64,000 bases of DNA from Chaetoderma sp. LZ-2023a (taxonomy: Eukaryota; Mollusca; Caudofoveata; Chaetodermatida; Chaetodermatidae): the NCBI GenBank assembly GCA_034401795.1, contig CM067367.1, positions 78,623,579-78,687,578 of the forward strand, written 5' to 3'. Below the pieces are notes generated by a model that saw only the letters and a list, made by a program, of their open reading frames with translations, was not told where the DNA came from and searched no databases. Each line of letters opens with the position of its first letter. The stretch's first letter is position 1. Below, piece by piece: positions 22,766-37,439 of the stretch. Position numbers and translations under genes: made by a program.

Positions 22766-22915
22766 CCCCCCCCCCCCACCACCTTCACACCCACTCACCC
22801 CCAGCCTTCTGACCTCTTGCACACTACCACCACCACCCACCCCCTACCTCCCCCAACGCACACACACCGCACACACGCGCGCGCGTGCGCGTACACACGC
22901 ACCTGATACACCATG
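22766..22915. repeat. Poly-C, CAC-rich and alternating CA/CG tracts
   Basis: A C13-14 run is followed by pyrimidine-rich CCACC repeats. At 22857-22905 an alternating CA/CG stretch includes CGCGCGCGTGCGCG, the kind of alternating purine-pyrimidine DNA that can adopt Z-form. Confidence 0.85.
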
Positions 22916-22932
22916 TCCACACGGGGACGCCC

Positions 22933-23072
22933 CACTAGTCGACAGCCCAGTAGTCCGGCAACCAATAGTCCGACAATTTTACCCAGTAGTCCGACATCCA
23001 AACTCAATAGTCCGACAATTTTACCCACTAGTCCGACATCCCAATACTCCGACAGCCCAATAGTTCGACAAT
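22933..23072. repeat. Short minisatellite with core AGTCCGACA
   Basis: Eight degenerate copies of a core ARTAGTCCGACA start near 22934, 22949, 22964, 22985, 23005, 23027, 23043 and 23059. Spacing is 15-22 bp, often with a TTTTACCC spacer. No coding meaning is seen. Confidence 0.85.
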
Positions 23073-23282
23073 GGTAATTTTATTAAAAGATGCAAATTCT
23101 TCAAAACCGCGCAGATGTTGAAGTAGGATAGGTTGGGCACGTCGTCATCGGAAATACCTAATACTTTGTTATCATAGACATATATATATATATTACTATA
23201 GCCTATATCAGACAAAGCTGTCTTGGGCACAATGCAAAGGGGTGAAGGGCATGTGAGCAACCACAATAACAGCAATAGATCC

Positions 23283-23440
23283 AGAATTTGATCCGATTAT
23301 GATCGGGTTTTTTTTATCCGGATCAGTGGCAAAGTCAGGAAATTCTCAATTCAAAACCAAATCGGGCCAGGAGGTGTTTTTTTTAATACAGCTCCGGACA
23401 CACATATTCACACACGTACATATGTGACGGTTAAAATGTG
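23283..23440 (+). repeat. Dispersed repeat (AAATTTGATCCGG / CGGATCA family), fragment 1
   Basis: It contains AGAATTTGATCCGAT and TTATCCGGATCA, followed by a CACACA tail. Related sequence occurs at 24290-24600 and 31240-31590. Part of a CA-tailed repeat family, probably SINE-like, with no A/B boxes recognised. Confidence 0.55.
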
Positions 23441-23998
23441 TGTTCTTCTGAAAGCTAAAAAATATGCAATTGTAGTGTTATTGTTTTAATTTGTATCCTT
23501 TTCGTTCATTTCCTAACGAATTCATACGATTGTTTGTGTAAAAGAAATGCACTTGTTGCAAAACAGCTGTTTAGGAAAGTTTCATATGAAGAAAAACCTA
23601 CAGAGCCATCACACAGTTGTTTCCAAATAAATGACCGCACTTCAACCTGTCAAGATATTTTGCCTGTATGATGTTCACCTGAAAAACCTCATTTAAAAAA
23701 CAATTGCCTATATTAGTCTTCCAAATATCATAAGCTATGTCAAGTACGTCAGCAGCCCCGTATTGTCAAAGGGCAACATAACATCTTTGATATAAATATC
23801 AAGCAATTCTTCTGTTTACTAAAGAAAATCCTAGGCTCTAACTATTATATCTCATTTGATCTATTAACCAATCTACTGTTTGGCTGGCTGGCCGGGCTGA
23901 CCGGCCGACCTAAAGATCGACCGACAGAACGAACGACCGAAGGAATGACAGACCATCATGCATCCACCCATATGTTGCAAAGCAGAATATGGTAAGTG

Positions 23999-24000
23999 GC

Positions 24001-24049
<49 letters not shown>

Positions 24050-24050
24050 C

Positions 24051-24109
<59 letters not shown>
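23999..24109. repeat. (GATT)n microsatellite
   Basis: More than 25 GATT units with one interruption (CCGATT) at about 24048. A G-rich stretch follows at 24138-24200. Confidence 0.97.
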
Positions 24110-24111
<2 letters not shown>

Positions 24112-24289
24112 TGATCGTTGGATGTATGTATTTATGGATGGGGTTTGGGGAGGGTGGGGGTTGGGGGGGGGTGAAGGAGGGAGGGAGTGAGGGATGGGGG
24201 GAGTGCTCCAGGTAACAACAAGAGTAATCGGAGATTGCAGACCATCGCCCTCCTTTTTGTCACACTATAGGTTTTTGGATTATCTTGAT

Positions 24290-24600
24290 GTTTTCAACTT
24301 TGCCGGATTTCTTCAGATCACGCCAAAAATGTATGTTCTACCCAATTTCTTGTGTTAAGATATGAGCAAATTAAGATCAGTAATTTATCGAGATATGCAT
24401 ATATCCAAAATTTGATCTGATGCGTCTTCGTTTTCTTTTATCCGGATCACGGCCAATGTCTAGGAATCTTCTTGCACGGCAAGTTCCCTCGTTCTTTTAG
24501 AACTTGAGGCAAATCAAATCAGTAGTTTGTTTTAGATGCAAGTGCGGTCGGAGACGCGCGCACGCACTCACACACGCACGCACGCACACAATAGCCTCTT
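24290..24600 (+). repeat. Dispersed CA-tailed repeat, fragment 2
   Basis: It contains TTGCCGGATTTCTTCAGATCACGCC, then AAAATTTGATCTGATGCG, TTATCCGGATCACGGCCAA, TCTTCTTGCACGGCAAG, and a tail of CACGCA/CACACG repeats. It aligns by eye with 31240-31590, including the CGGATCACGGCCAA block and the CA-rich 3' tail. Confidence 0.65.
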
Positions 24601-24659
24601 CCCTTTACGGGGTGAGGGTAATACAAAGCAACACGGCCCAGCCACAACATGTAAAAAAT

Positions 24660-25272
24660 CATCGGCATCATCATCAGACCGTCATCGCCACCACAACCAC
24701 CACAACCACTACAGCCACCACCACCACCGCGACCACCACCTCCACCAACAACAACAAAAACAACAATAACAACAACAACAACAACACTGTCATCGTATCC
24801 ATCACAACCACCACCACATACACAATCACTACCACCAACATCCCATCCCCCCCACCACCACCACCACCACCATCACCACCACACCACCACCACCACCACG
24901 ACAACCACCACCACTAGCAACACTGCCACCGCCACCACCAGCACAACCACCACCACCACCAACAACAACACCACCACGATCACCACCACCGCTGCCGCCG
25001 CCGCCAACACCACCACCATCAACAACACCACCACCGCCACCACCACCACCACCACCGCCACCACCACCACCACAACAACAACAGCAGCATCAATGCCACC
25101 GCGGCCGCCGCCACCACCACCACCACATCCATCACAACCACCACCACAACCACCACCTACACAATCACCAACAGCAATACCACACCACGACACCCACCAC
25201 CACCAACAACACCAACAACAACACTGCTACCGCCGCCGCCACCACTACAACCACCAGCAGCGGCAGCAGCTA
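24660..25272. repeat. Long compound trinucleotide tract (CAC/CAA/CCG)
   Basis: About 600 bp of mixed CAC, CAA, CCG and CAT triplets. It is open in several frames on both strands (His/Thr- or Val-rich translations), which is a consequence of the repeat and not evidence of protein. Confidence 0.97.
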
Positions 25273-25654
25273 TCATATTGATAACGCGAATTCATAAAAA
25301 AATTGTATCATACAGGTTTCTAGATGAGCAAAATGTTCAAACCCCCATATTTCTGAGGCAAATAACAGGATCGCTGTTATCATGATTGGTGTTAAATAAT
25401 ACCGCCTGTATTGGTATGTTGTGTTCTCTCGTTTTTTAACAACCGTAGGCATATATAGCTTTAGTGTCTTGTTTTGCGTTTCTTGCTTTGCAATGTCGTC
25501 TACAAACTACACACTTGCGAATGCCTGGTGATCTAGCAGGAGGGATCTCAACAATGTAAAAGTGAGAATATCTGGACTGTACACCATAAAAAGTCCAGTC
25601 AATTCGTGTGGTTGTGAGACTGGTGGTTGTAAGCCAGTCCGGTGAAAGAGGATT
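25273..25654. other. Unassigned spacer
   Basis: Unique-looking AT-rich sequence. A weak foldback pairs TGGACTGTACACC with AAAGTCCAGTCAA near 25568-25600. It leads into the tRNA-like SINE head. Confidence 0.4.
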
Positions 25655-25858
25655 TTTGTCCTCTGGATGCCAGTCTGGCGGTAGAACACTCGCCTCCCGA
25701 CCGCTAGGCGAAAGGTGCCATAGAATTGCCAGGTTCGAAGACCACTTGGGTCTAAAAATTGGAAAAAGGTAAAATTACATTCCAGATGATGAATGAAAGT
25801 CCTACAGTGACAGTGCGTGGTCAAAGACAGGGTTTATAGAACTAATGCTTGACAATAA
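25655..25858 (+). mobile_element. tRNA-Gly-like SINE
   Basis: The segment CTGGCGGTAGAACACTCGCC followed by TCCC matches the D-arm and anticodon arm of a eukaryotic tRNA-Gly (CCC). GGTTCGAAGACC at 25732-25743 fits a B box. About 110 bp of tRNA-unrelated sequence follows, and the copy ends in AAGAAAAACTACTACTTCTACTACTG, which passes straight into the CTA microsatellite. It is not a functional tRNA: the acceptor and anticodon stems do not close well. SINEs of this type are transcribed by Pol III and mobilised by a partner LINE. Confidence 0.6.
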
Positions 25859-26482
<624 letters not shown>

Positions 26483-27260
26483 CTGCTGTTGCTGCTACCC
26501 GACCGGGGAAATGATGATCAACAAAGTAAACGAGCGAGTGCATTCATTGCACGGAAATTGAAGCCATCGCGTTAAAATAACTAAGCAAAGTTTAAGAAAT
26601 AGAAGGGGTATTATTTCATGCCTTCCCCTAATAGCTTTACAAAATCGAGGAAAAAGCGAGCAGATCTAACACGTCCTTGGCGCCACGCGGAACCGGCTTA
26701 TTGTGGAACGTGGCGTGACGTAGCGTGTTTCTGTTCTCGCTTTTAAATAAAACTAATTCCCTAAAATGGGAACATTATTATGATAAAAAAAATATTATAT
26801 GCCGGCATGCCGCTAAGCGTACACGCTTGTCCTCCCGTATTGTAGAAGCCAATAATACAGTATGCCATATATAACCTGTCTTTAAAGGACAACTTGGTGA
26901 CAATAAAAACCGTCCTTTATACACAGGTGTAGTATATATGGAGGGTCAAATACATTGATGCTTTAGCCTGGGACTAATTAGTGTCATTTAGGTATATTTC
27001 AATGGAGGAGTCTTTATAGAGAGGTGTACTTTAGAGCAGGTTTAACTATAGGCCCAGTCTTAAAAGGGAAATTATAATACTTAATAATACTGTGGGGGTG
27101 GGTGAGTATTTTAAGGGTTTAATATTTGACATGACAGAATTTAGAGTCTGACGAATACTATTTCAACAAGAGCAGAAAACGCGCTTAAATGACGAAACAT
27201 ACAGTAACATACAGGGCAATAGAAAAACACGTGCCTTGTCAGATTTTAATTCCAGCAGGC
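26483..27260. other. Unassigned interval
   Basis: AT-rich. A GC-richer patch near 26675-26730 has CGTGGCGTGACGTAGCGTG and related inverted bits. No gene is seen. Confidence 0.4.
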
Positions 27261-27269
27261 GCTGCACGA

Positions 27270-27900
27270 GCGTTGCGTTGATTGGTTGATTTATTATGCG
27301 TAATAATTCGATTGATTACGTGTATTATAACAACCAATCAATAACGAATAACCGTAATTCTAGCCTTCTGCTTGGTTGATTTATTACGTATAATAAATCG
27401 AATTATTATGCATAATAATTCGAATTATTATGTGTATTAAATCAGCCAATCAATAACGAATAAAAGTCATTCTAACCTTCTGAATGGTTGATTTATTACG
27501 CATAATAAATCGAATTATTATGCGTAATAACTCGAATTATTATGTGTATTAAATCAGCCAATCAATAACGAATAAAACACATTCTAGCCTTCTGATTGGT
27601 CGATTTATTACGCATAATAATTCGAATTATTATATGTATTAAATCAACCAATCAATAACGAATACTAGCAATTCCAGGCTTCTGATTGGTTGATTTATTA
27701 CGCATAATGAATCGAATTATTATGCATAATAATTCGAATTATTATGTGTATTAAATCAACGAATCAATAACGACTAATAGCCATTCTAGCCTTCTGATTG
27801 GTCGATTTATTACACACAATAAATAGGAACAATTCTAGCCTTCTGATTGGCTGATTTATTACACATATAAAATCGAATTATTATGCATAATAAATACCGA
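27270..27900. repeat. Satellite-like tandem array, unit about 111 bp, with hairpin units
   Basis: Units begin with (C/T)TAGCCTTCTGATTGGTTG near 27361, 27472, 27583, 27673, 27785 and 27833, with an older partial unit before them. Each has GATTGGTTGATTTAT on one side and its reverse complement ATAAATCAACCAATC-like on the other, with GAATTATTATGCATAATAATTCG between, so most units can fold on themselves. The last units are shortened. The array abuts the (TA)n tract. Confidence 0.92.
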
Positions 27901-27922
27901 ATTGTGACCCTGATGGCCTTCC

Positions 27923-31239
<3,317 letters not shown>

Positions 31240-31595
31240 GTAAAATTTTTCCGATTTTCCGGATTTTCCTGGATCACGCCCACAGCGGGTGTAATACTAG
31301 TCTATTGTCGCACCCTCTCTTGTGTGGAAATTGAGCCAATCAGGCGAATAGTTTCCGAGATTTCCACAGATCCAGCATTTGACCGTATACCGATCCAGGC
31401 GTTCTTATACGGATCACGGCCAACTTTCGTCTGAAAATCCTCTTGCTTGTGTTACAATGTGTCGCAAGTCGGATCAGTATTTTTTTAGTAATACCACCGG
31501 CAACATACAATAAGACAGACAACCAACAGACACACACACACGCACACACGCATGCACACCCAGATGCATGCCCGCTCGTGCATATTCGCACAGAC
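31240..31595 (+). repeat. Dispersed CA-tailed repeat, fragment 3
   Basis: TTTTCCGGATTTTCCTGGATCACGCC, ATACGGATCACGGCCAACTTTCG and AATCCTCTTGCTTG are followed by AGACAGACAACCAACAGACA and a CACACGCA tail. It aligns with 24290-24600. The GACAGACA element just before the CA tail is typical of SINE-like repeats in molluscs. Confidence 0.65.
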
Positions 31596-32917
31596 TGTGA
31601 ACGAAGGTAGCTATGTAAGTAAACTGAATATATGCCAAATTTGGTTTGGATGTGTTCACAGATAGCGAAATTAGAGCCTGGAATATGCTTTTCGGCCTAA
31701 CTAGTTGATTAACTATGGGCCGTGGCGACTTCTTGAGCTGATAATCGCTGTTAAAAAGCCTACAGAGATGGTTTATAGCTTTGAATTCCGTCATGCATAG
31801 TCAAAAACAAATCAATCCGCTGTGTCACATTGTGTGGTGAAAATAGTTCCTCTATTTTAGCACATGGCGGATATGTTTAAAAATGGTGGCCATTTCGAAT
31901 TTTATCCGGTTCATGGGATTGTTCAAAGTAGTCACCCCAGGGGAGTTCTCCTGCCAGTTGCATTGCTTGTACCACCATTTGGAAGAGTGTTTCACTAGGA
32001 GGGTGCTATGTACTATATAGATAGTCAAACGCGCTTGCACTGCGAGAATTAGTAAATTGATGACTTGCAAGAATTACACCGATGTGATCTGATAATTGAC
32101 ACACATAATGTGCCATTTTTGCTATATGCACCGAATATGCTGTCTGAAGATTGCATGCTGGATAAATTGCACTATAGCAAAAGGGCCACGAGAGCTTTAG
32201 CATTATATGCAGATAGGTCTGTTACAACCACGTATCTAGAACGTGTCTAAATCGGTATCATTTGTGAATTGAATGACCAAAGGGAGACAACTCCTGATGG
32301 ATTATTCAACCTGAAAAAATAAATGTAACTAAATTATGTAGTAAGATCGTTGTAAAGACTGATGTCTAGCATTATATATTAAAGACGACTGTTATATAGA
32401 CAGCTTACTGGAGCTAACATACCGTCACAGATAGACACATAGCGAGATGGTTGCATTTAATCATTCAAATCACAGATTAGATGTAGTAAATAATTGGGCA
32501 CATGCTTGGCTTCAGAAGACTTGTCTAACATTAATTAACATTAACATTAACATTCATGGTCAATCTTGGCAACCCGGTTAATGTATTTCTGTCCTATAAT
32601 GCTAGTTTGCGTCCATAGTTGAGGATGCAATTAGAACGAGCAATATAATTGGTTGCCGGAGAGTTTTACCATGTGTTAGGAACCATTGACATACACCATA
32701 TTGATGTTATCTGAGGTTTGCATTATGAATACAAGCTCTACAACCTCGGAAAAAGTAGCATATCATGGGGTCTTTAACATTGTTTCAGTCTTTCTGGTGG
32801 GCAGGTCGCTATATTTGCAAGCTGCTTTAAAAGTGCTCAAATGTGCTTAATCTAAGATACCGCATACTCATAGCATATGGCTCAGAGAATATATGCTTAC
32901 TATTCGTTCCTACATTC
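31596..32917. other. Unassigned intergenic sequence
   Basis: Only short frames without domains. A small (AACATT)n-like stretch occurs near 32530-32555. No gene is supported. Confidence 0.4.
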
Positions 32918-33056
32918 TTAATCAATGAACTCCATAGTTTTGCTTGAATTTCCTCTTGAGCACATACTGTGTCTTAGATCTGCGGTGCCATTTATAGACA
33001 CGCTTTAACATGTTGAGCCTGTAAAGTCAAAATCGTTTTCGATTTAATAACTATTC

Positions 33057-33200
33057 TATTGAATATGTTAATCTAGTTTGCCTGCCTAAGGCAGCAATGG
33101 GTCTCCGTCAAATTAGCTTTATAATATTCCACCGCTTACATGTATAGTCACTGTGAAATTGAGTTTCTGGGAAATCACAGTTTAATCGGGTTAAACAAGA
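33057..33200 (-). repeat. Palindrome-bearing repeat, inverted, left side of decayed cassette
   Basis: The palindrome remnant (TTGAATATG...GGCAGCAATG...CAAATTAGC...ATAATATTC) is followed by the reverse complement of the repeat's inner flank (TACATG...TTTCTGGGAAAT). The same part is at 62693-62830 in the other cassette. Confidence 0.7.
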
Positions 33201-33481
33201 GACTACATCTCATGTGAAGGCACGTCTTTATTTAATTTTAGGATTATGCTTCATATGTATTCCAGTCATCGACACATCGACACATTTGTATGTACTTCTG
33301 AGCAAGGAATTATTGGCTAAATACACTGAGCGCATACATGTACATTGGGTGGGATGTGATCCTAAATTGCAAATCGGCTATTATGCTGCATACGTGATAG
33401 ATGGATTCATTATCTGTTGAGTCACACATTGGCTAGATATGGAGAAAACCATTGTATGGCATCACATGTCTATGGCAGAGA

Positions 33482-34003
33482 CTAATAGGTACTTCCTTGG
33501 CAGTAATTCCAGGATCCGGGTGATACTTCAACAATAACAGCATGCACATCTTCAGCAATAAGCTTAACGACTGTTTTAGCTGTATCCATAACATACGCAA
33601 GGTCACCAACAATTCGTGTTAAGGATACGCTTCGTCGAAGCTAACGCCACCATCATTGTCGGAATCCATGACGTGAAACATTGGCGGAAAGCCGTATGTA
33701 CTCTCTTGTTGAAATCGTTACTCCAATACCATCCGTGTGCCAAGGTATATTCTGATTTCGTCACTGCTTGTGTTGCTCCGTCCACACCAACGTAGGTTTC
33801 TAGAATATCCTTATATAACAGGAAGTACTGACTGAAACCTGCTGTCAGGTTCTCCCAAGGATAATATTAATACTCATTTAGTTGTTTTGCTAAAGGGCGA
33901 CATTCGCCCATGGTGTATGTGCCATCTTTATCACGATCGATATAATTAAATGTTTCCCCCACCTTTCGGAGAATGGCTCTGTTACTGCCAAGTCATTGTT
34001 CTC
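33482..34003 (-). pseudogene. EF-hand protein terminal exon, pseudogene copy
   Basis: Read downward from 34003, after acceptor TTTCCCTTGCAG, the start reads ENNDLAVTEPFSERW. A shift near 33958 then gives YIDRDKDGTYTMGEC (first EF loop kept). QLNEY is followed by TAA at about 33867. The frame continues with YFLLYKDILETYVGVDGAT, then KSEYTLAHGWYWSNDF, and shifts again near 33680 before MDSDNDGGVSFDE (second loop kept). The third loop, DDDGDGVIAEDE in the intact copy, is deleted, leaving KLIAEDVH. Two shifts, a stop and the lost loop show it is dead. Confidence 0.9.
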
Positions 34004-34185
34004 CTGCAAGGGAAACATAAATTATGCTTACTAATTAATCCAACATAATTTCATTCAGATTTGTTTTAGAGAATATCTTAAAATGATCCATAAACAGTAC
34101 TGTTAATAATGATGCTAGCATAGTTTCATTCAGATTAGTTTTGTATATAATCTTAACTTGATCCAAGCAAAGTCAACGGAATTAT

Positions 34186-34840
34186 CCAGTTTTAGCTATG
34201 TCCGGCTCATATCTAGCTAAGCTCCGCCCATACTTCTCCCGTGTTGCGATATGTCGATCCCTGAACTCTCTGACTATCAATTTCCAGAAAAATATACATG
34301 TAAGCGGTTGAATATTTTGAAACTAATTTGACTGGGTGCTGTCGCTGCCTACGGCAGCAAGAGCATCAAGTTAAATTGGTTTCAAAATATTTAACATAAT
34401 GTTTATTAAATAATACAATCATACCATTCGCACAACAACGCTTAGTCCGTCATCAATTAAGCGTTCTTGGCGAACTTAGTTACCCCATTCATGAGGCAAT
34501 TGAGTATACACATCACGCAGTTGATTATGACGTCATATGATTGACCGAGAAACTGGAATCCTCAGTTCAAAACCACAAATCCAACAAGAATTGATGGATC
34601 CGATTTGGATAATATAACGTCATAAACAATTGCCTCCCATATAGGCTGACGTCACAATTGTAATGCATACAGAATGGCGTATCTAGCACTGTCATGAACA
34701 GTGAATATTTGGTCAAGTGAACGAATTGTATGTCTTTGATGGATTTACCAATTAATAAACATGCTGGTTAATATTTTGAAACTAATTTGACTGGGTGATT
34801 GCTGTCAACATTCCAAACAATTTCAAAATATACAAAAGCT
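34186..34840 (+). repeat. Palindrome-bearing repeat, copy with the best-preserved core
   Basis: The left flank has CAGTTTTAGCTATG and CTAGCTAAGCTCCGCCC. The palindrome is at 34305-34396 (arms GGTTGAATATTTTGAAAC and GTTTCAAAATATTTAAC, tip GCTGCCTACGGCAGC). The right flank has TTTATTAAA and CRE palindromes at 34528-34535 and 34647-34654. A second, degraded palindrome in inverted context follows at 34762-34830, so the interval may be two copies head to head. Confidence 0.8.
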
Positions 34841-35040
34841 TACATATATATATATAGATATTTATACACTGCTATATGCACTATATATCAGGACATTGGT
34901 TTGGGCAGTATTTTCCATCATCACTTTAGCCTTTATCAACCATTCAGACAACAAATGATACGGTCCTGTCTCCTGATTATGTAATCATTATAAAGACCAC
35001 AGTGTTGTAAACTGTATGCGCAATTGCCGTATTTATTTCT

Positions 35041-35192
35041 AACTGTAGCCGCCCATTTTTGCTAAGATCTGCCCAAGCGTTGCCCGTTTTGTGATCGACC
35101 GAACCCTACATTCTCATAATCCGTATATCAGGTAAGCTGTTGACGATTGAGCCACCAATTTGACTGGGTGCTGTTTGTGCTTATGTTGACAC
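35041..35192 (+). repeat. Palindrome-bearing repeat interrupted by a LINE
   Basis: The left flank (CGCCCATTTTTGCTAAGATCTGCCC, TCGACCGAACCCTACATTCTC) and the first palindrome arm (GGTAAGCTGTTGA...AATTTGACTGGGTGCTGTT) are present. The second arm is missing because LINE sequence starts near 35190. Confidence 0.7.
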
Positions 35193-36763
35193 CTGCCGAT
35201 ACCAACAAATATTGTTAAGGGTTGTGCTGATGAATTATTTCCTACGATACTCAAAATCATTAATTTGTCCTTAACAAGTGGCAAGGTCCCTGACCTGTTC
35301 AAAACTGCAAACGTGATTCCGTTACTAAAAAAAGACATCACTAGACCAAAATGTGCTTGGAAACTACAGACCTGTTTCAAATTCACCTTTCCTGTCAAAA
35401 GTATTAGAACGAGTTGTCGCCAAGCAGCTCAATGATCACTTAGTAAGAAATAATCTTCTGGAACCTTTTCAAAGCGCATACCGCGAACTTCACAGCACTG
35501 AGACAGCCCTACTGCGCGTACAAAATGATGTCTTATTCTTATGTTCCATGGATGAACGCAAGTGTGTTTTACTAGTTCTCTTGGATTTGTCTGCCGCATT
35601 TGACACTATGGACCACGATGTCATGTTATCTAGATTAGCAGAACTGGGCATTTTAGACACTTCTCTTGCTTGGTTTTCATCATATCTCAGAAAACGCCAT
35701 CAAATGATCATTGTGAATAATATCAAATCAGATGAACATGAATTAACATCAGGTGTGCCACAGGGGTCGGTCCTGGGACCGATCCTTTTTACAATCTATA
35801 CAGCACCCCTTGGAGTGCTATTGCAGTCTCATGGCATAAGTTACCATTTCTACGCTGATGATACACAGCTATATCTCGCATTCTATGCAAATGACCAGAT
35901 GAATGCTCGTGAGCGTGTTGAAGACTGTGTTCGTGACATTAAACTATGGATGTTAAGCAACTTATTGCAGTTGAATGACAAGAAAACTGAAATTCTGTTA
36001 ATAACCCCACCGCACCTAAGACATAAGGTTGACATCACCAGTTTGCACATTGGGGAGGCTGACGTATCTTTCAGTGCAAGTGCCCGTAACATAGGCGTAA
36101 CATTTGACAATTCCCTATCGATGGAAGCTCATGTTACCACTGTCTGCCGTTCCATATTCATGAACATTCGGAACATTAGCAAAATTTGCAGCTTCCTGGA
36201 TGAAAACGCGGTCAAAACTCTCGTACATGCTACCATCACGTCACGCCTGGACTACTGTAACTCTCTGTTAATAGGCATACCATCTAGCCAATTCGATCGT
36301 TTACAGAGAGCGCAGAATACAGCAGCTAGACTGATTACACACACCAAAAGATTCGATCATATCACACCAGTCCTATTGGAGCTGCACTGGTTGCCTATAA
36401 GACAACGTATATGGTACAAGGTGGCTTTGTTGGTGTTCAAGTGCCTAAATGATCTGGCCCCACCGTACTTAAAATCCTTAATCCAGCAAAGAGCAGCACC
36501 AAGGTATCTTAGGTCTAGCACACAATTACTATGTACCATACCAAAATCAAACTTAACTACTGGTGATCGTGCATTTTCTCGAGCCGGTCCGCGATTCTGG
36601 AATTCTCTTCCACCTGAAATTAGAAACTGCTCTAAAATTGACTCATTTAAATCACTACTAAAAACATACCTTTTCCAAAGAGCATTCTAAATTTTGTAAA
36701 GCGCTTTTGAGCAATTCAGTTTGGAATTGGCGATATATAAATCCGACATACATACATACATAC
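35190..36763 (+). mobile_element. 5'-truncated CR1/L2-type LINE
   Basis: It starts inside the pre-RT region and ends with the 3' UTR signature GTAAAGCGCTTTTGAGCAATTC...GGCGATATATAAAT and a (CATA)n tail at 36747-36763. These are hallmarks of CR1/L2-clade elements. The endonuclease domain is absent through 5' truncation. The flanks CTGTTTGTGCTTATGTTGA (35171-35189) and CTGTGTGCACAATGTTGA (36764-36781) look like a diverged target-site duplication. Confidence 0.9.
35193..36690 (+). pseudogene. LINE reverse transcriptase (CR1/L2 clade)
   Basis: The first part (LPIPTNIVKGC, LKIINLSLTSGKVPDLFKTA, NVIPLLKK) is in one frame. A one-base shift in the A-run at 35327-35333 then leads to SLDQNVLGNYRPVSN and a 445-codon open stretch to 36690. 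Palm motifs: LLDLSAAFDTMDHD (motif A), SGVPQGSVLGPILFTIY (motif B) and YHFYADDTQLYL (catalytic YADD). The C-terminal LINE region reads LDYCNSLLIGIP, LHWLPIRQRIWYK, and ends SFKSLLKTYLFQRAF, the usual end of this family. It would copy LINE RNA at the target site. Apart from the frameshift and 5' loss it is remarkably intact, so it is among the youngest insertions here. Confidence 0.92.
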
Positions 36764-37439
36764 CTGTGTGCACAATGTTGATGTAACTCGCTGCTGTCAA
36801 AGGAAGCAATGGCTTTCATAATAGTATAACTTATGTAATTGTATTAATGACAACAGCACGGTGATCTATCTAGACAATGGGCATCTATTGCTATAGGCAA
36901 ACAACTGGTGATAAGAGTGCATCGGTGCAAGGTCAATAAATCTGAATCTAGAAATCACCGACATTTACAATTTCATTTAGTAAGCGCACTGTATATGCAT
37001 AGTTTTGTTACTAGAAATACCAACACTCTAATAGCACCACTGATATACTGTATTAACCGTCTCATAACGAATCCGGCAAAAAACCCATCTGCTGCGCTCT
37101 TGGGGAATGACCATACGTAGCCCAGGAGAATAATACGTTTTGATATTTACCACTGGAACGACTAGCTCGGTACCCGAGTCAGTGATTTCATTTGAAAATT
37201 TCCAAAAATAGAATTCTCTTCGCCTCCAAATACACATTCAATAAGGCGATATTTTAATTTTTGACAAAATTTAGCCATTACATGATTAAAGAAACTAAGT
37301 GTAACTAGGATTCATTTGTTACCTTCCATAATCTGCATAGACTGTCATACTATGGATATTAGGAACATGGAATCGGAGTAACTTTAATGGGCAAATCCGA
37401 CCTGTCACTGAAGTATATGATGACATAATCAATTATGAT
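36764..37439. other. Unassigned sequence after the LINE
   Basis: No coding signal. It probably holds more of the interrupted repeat, but I cannot align it with confidence. Confidence 0.35.

Larger units (their letters stand above)
32918..34480. repeat. Duplicated EF-hand cassette, decayed copy
   Basis: Homologous by eye along its length to 62565-64000. It contains a shared 5' block (CGGTGCCATTTATAGACACG near 32980), an inverted palindrome-bearing repeat (33057-33200), the EF-hand pseudo-exon (33482-34003), the end of the upstream intron with its splice acceptor, and a direct palindrome-bearing repeat (34186-34480). An 85 bp piece (TTTCATTCAGATT...GATCC) is locally doubled at 34045-34170, absent from the other copy. 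Intron and flanks are kept, so this is a DNA-level duplication, not a processed pseudogene. Confidence 0.85.

Noticed and set aside
22933-23072. CRISPR-like appearance of regularly spaced AGTCCGACA repeats
   Set aside because: Repeats are too short, spacing is irregular, spacers are near-identical rather than unique, and the genome is eukaryotic.
24504-25281. Long His/Thr-, Val/Ala- or Pro-rich open frames on both strands
   Set aside because: They arise from CAC/CAA triplet repeats, which lack stops in most frames. No unique sequence with coding character flanks them.
25664-25750. A functional tRNA-Gly gene
   Set aside because: The arms are mismatched and it continues into SINE body and tail, so it is better read as a tRNA-derived SINE.
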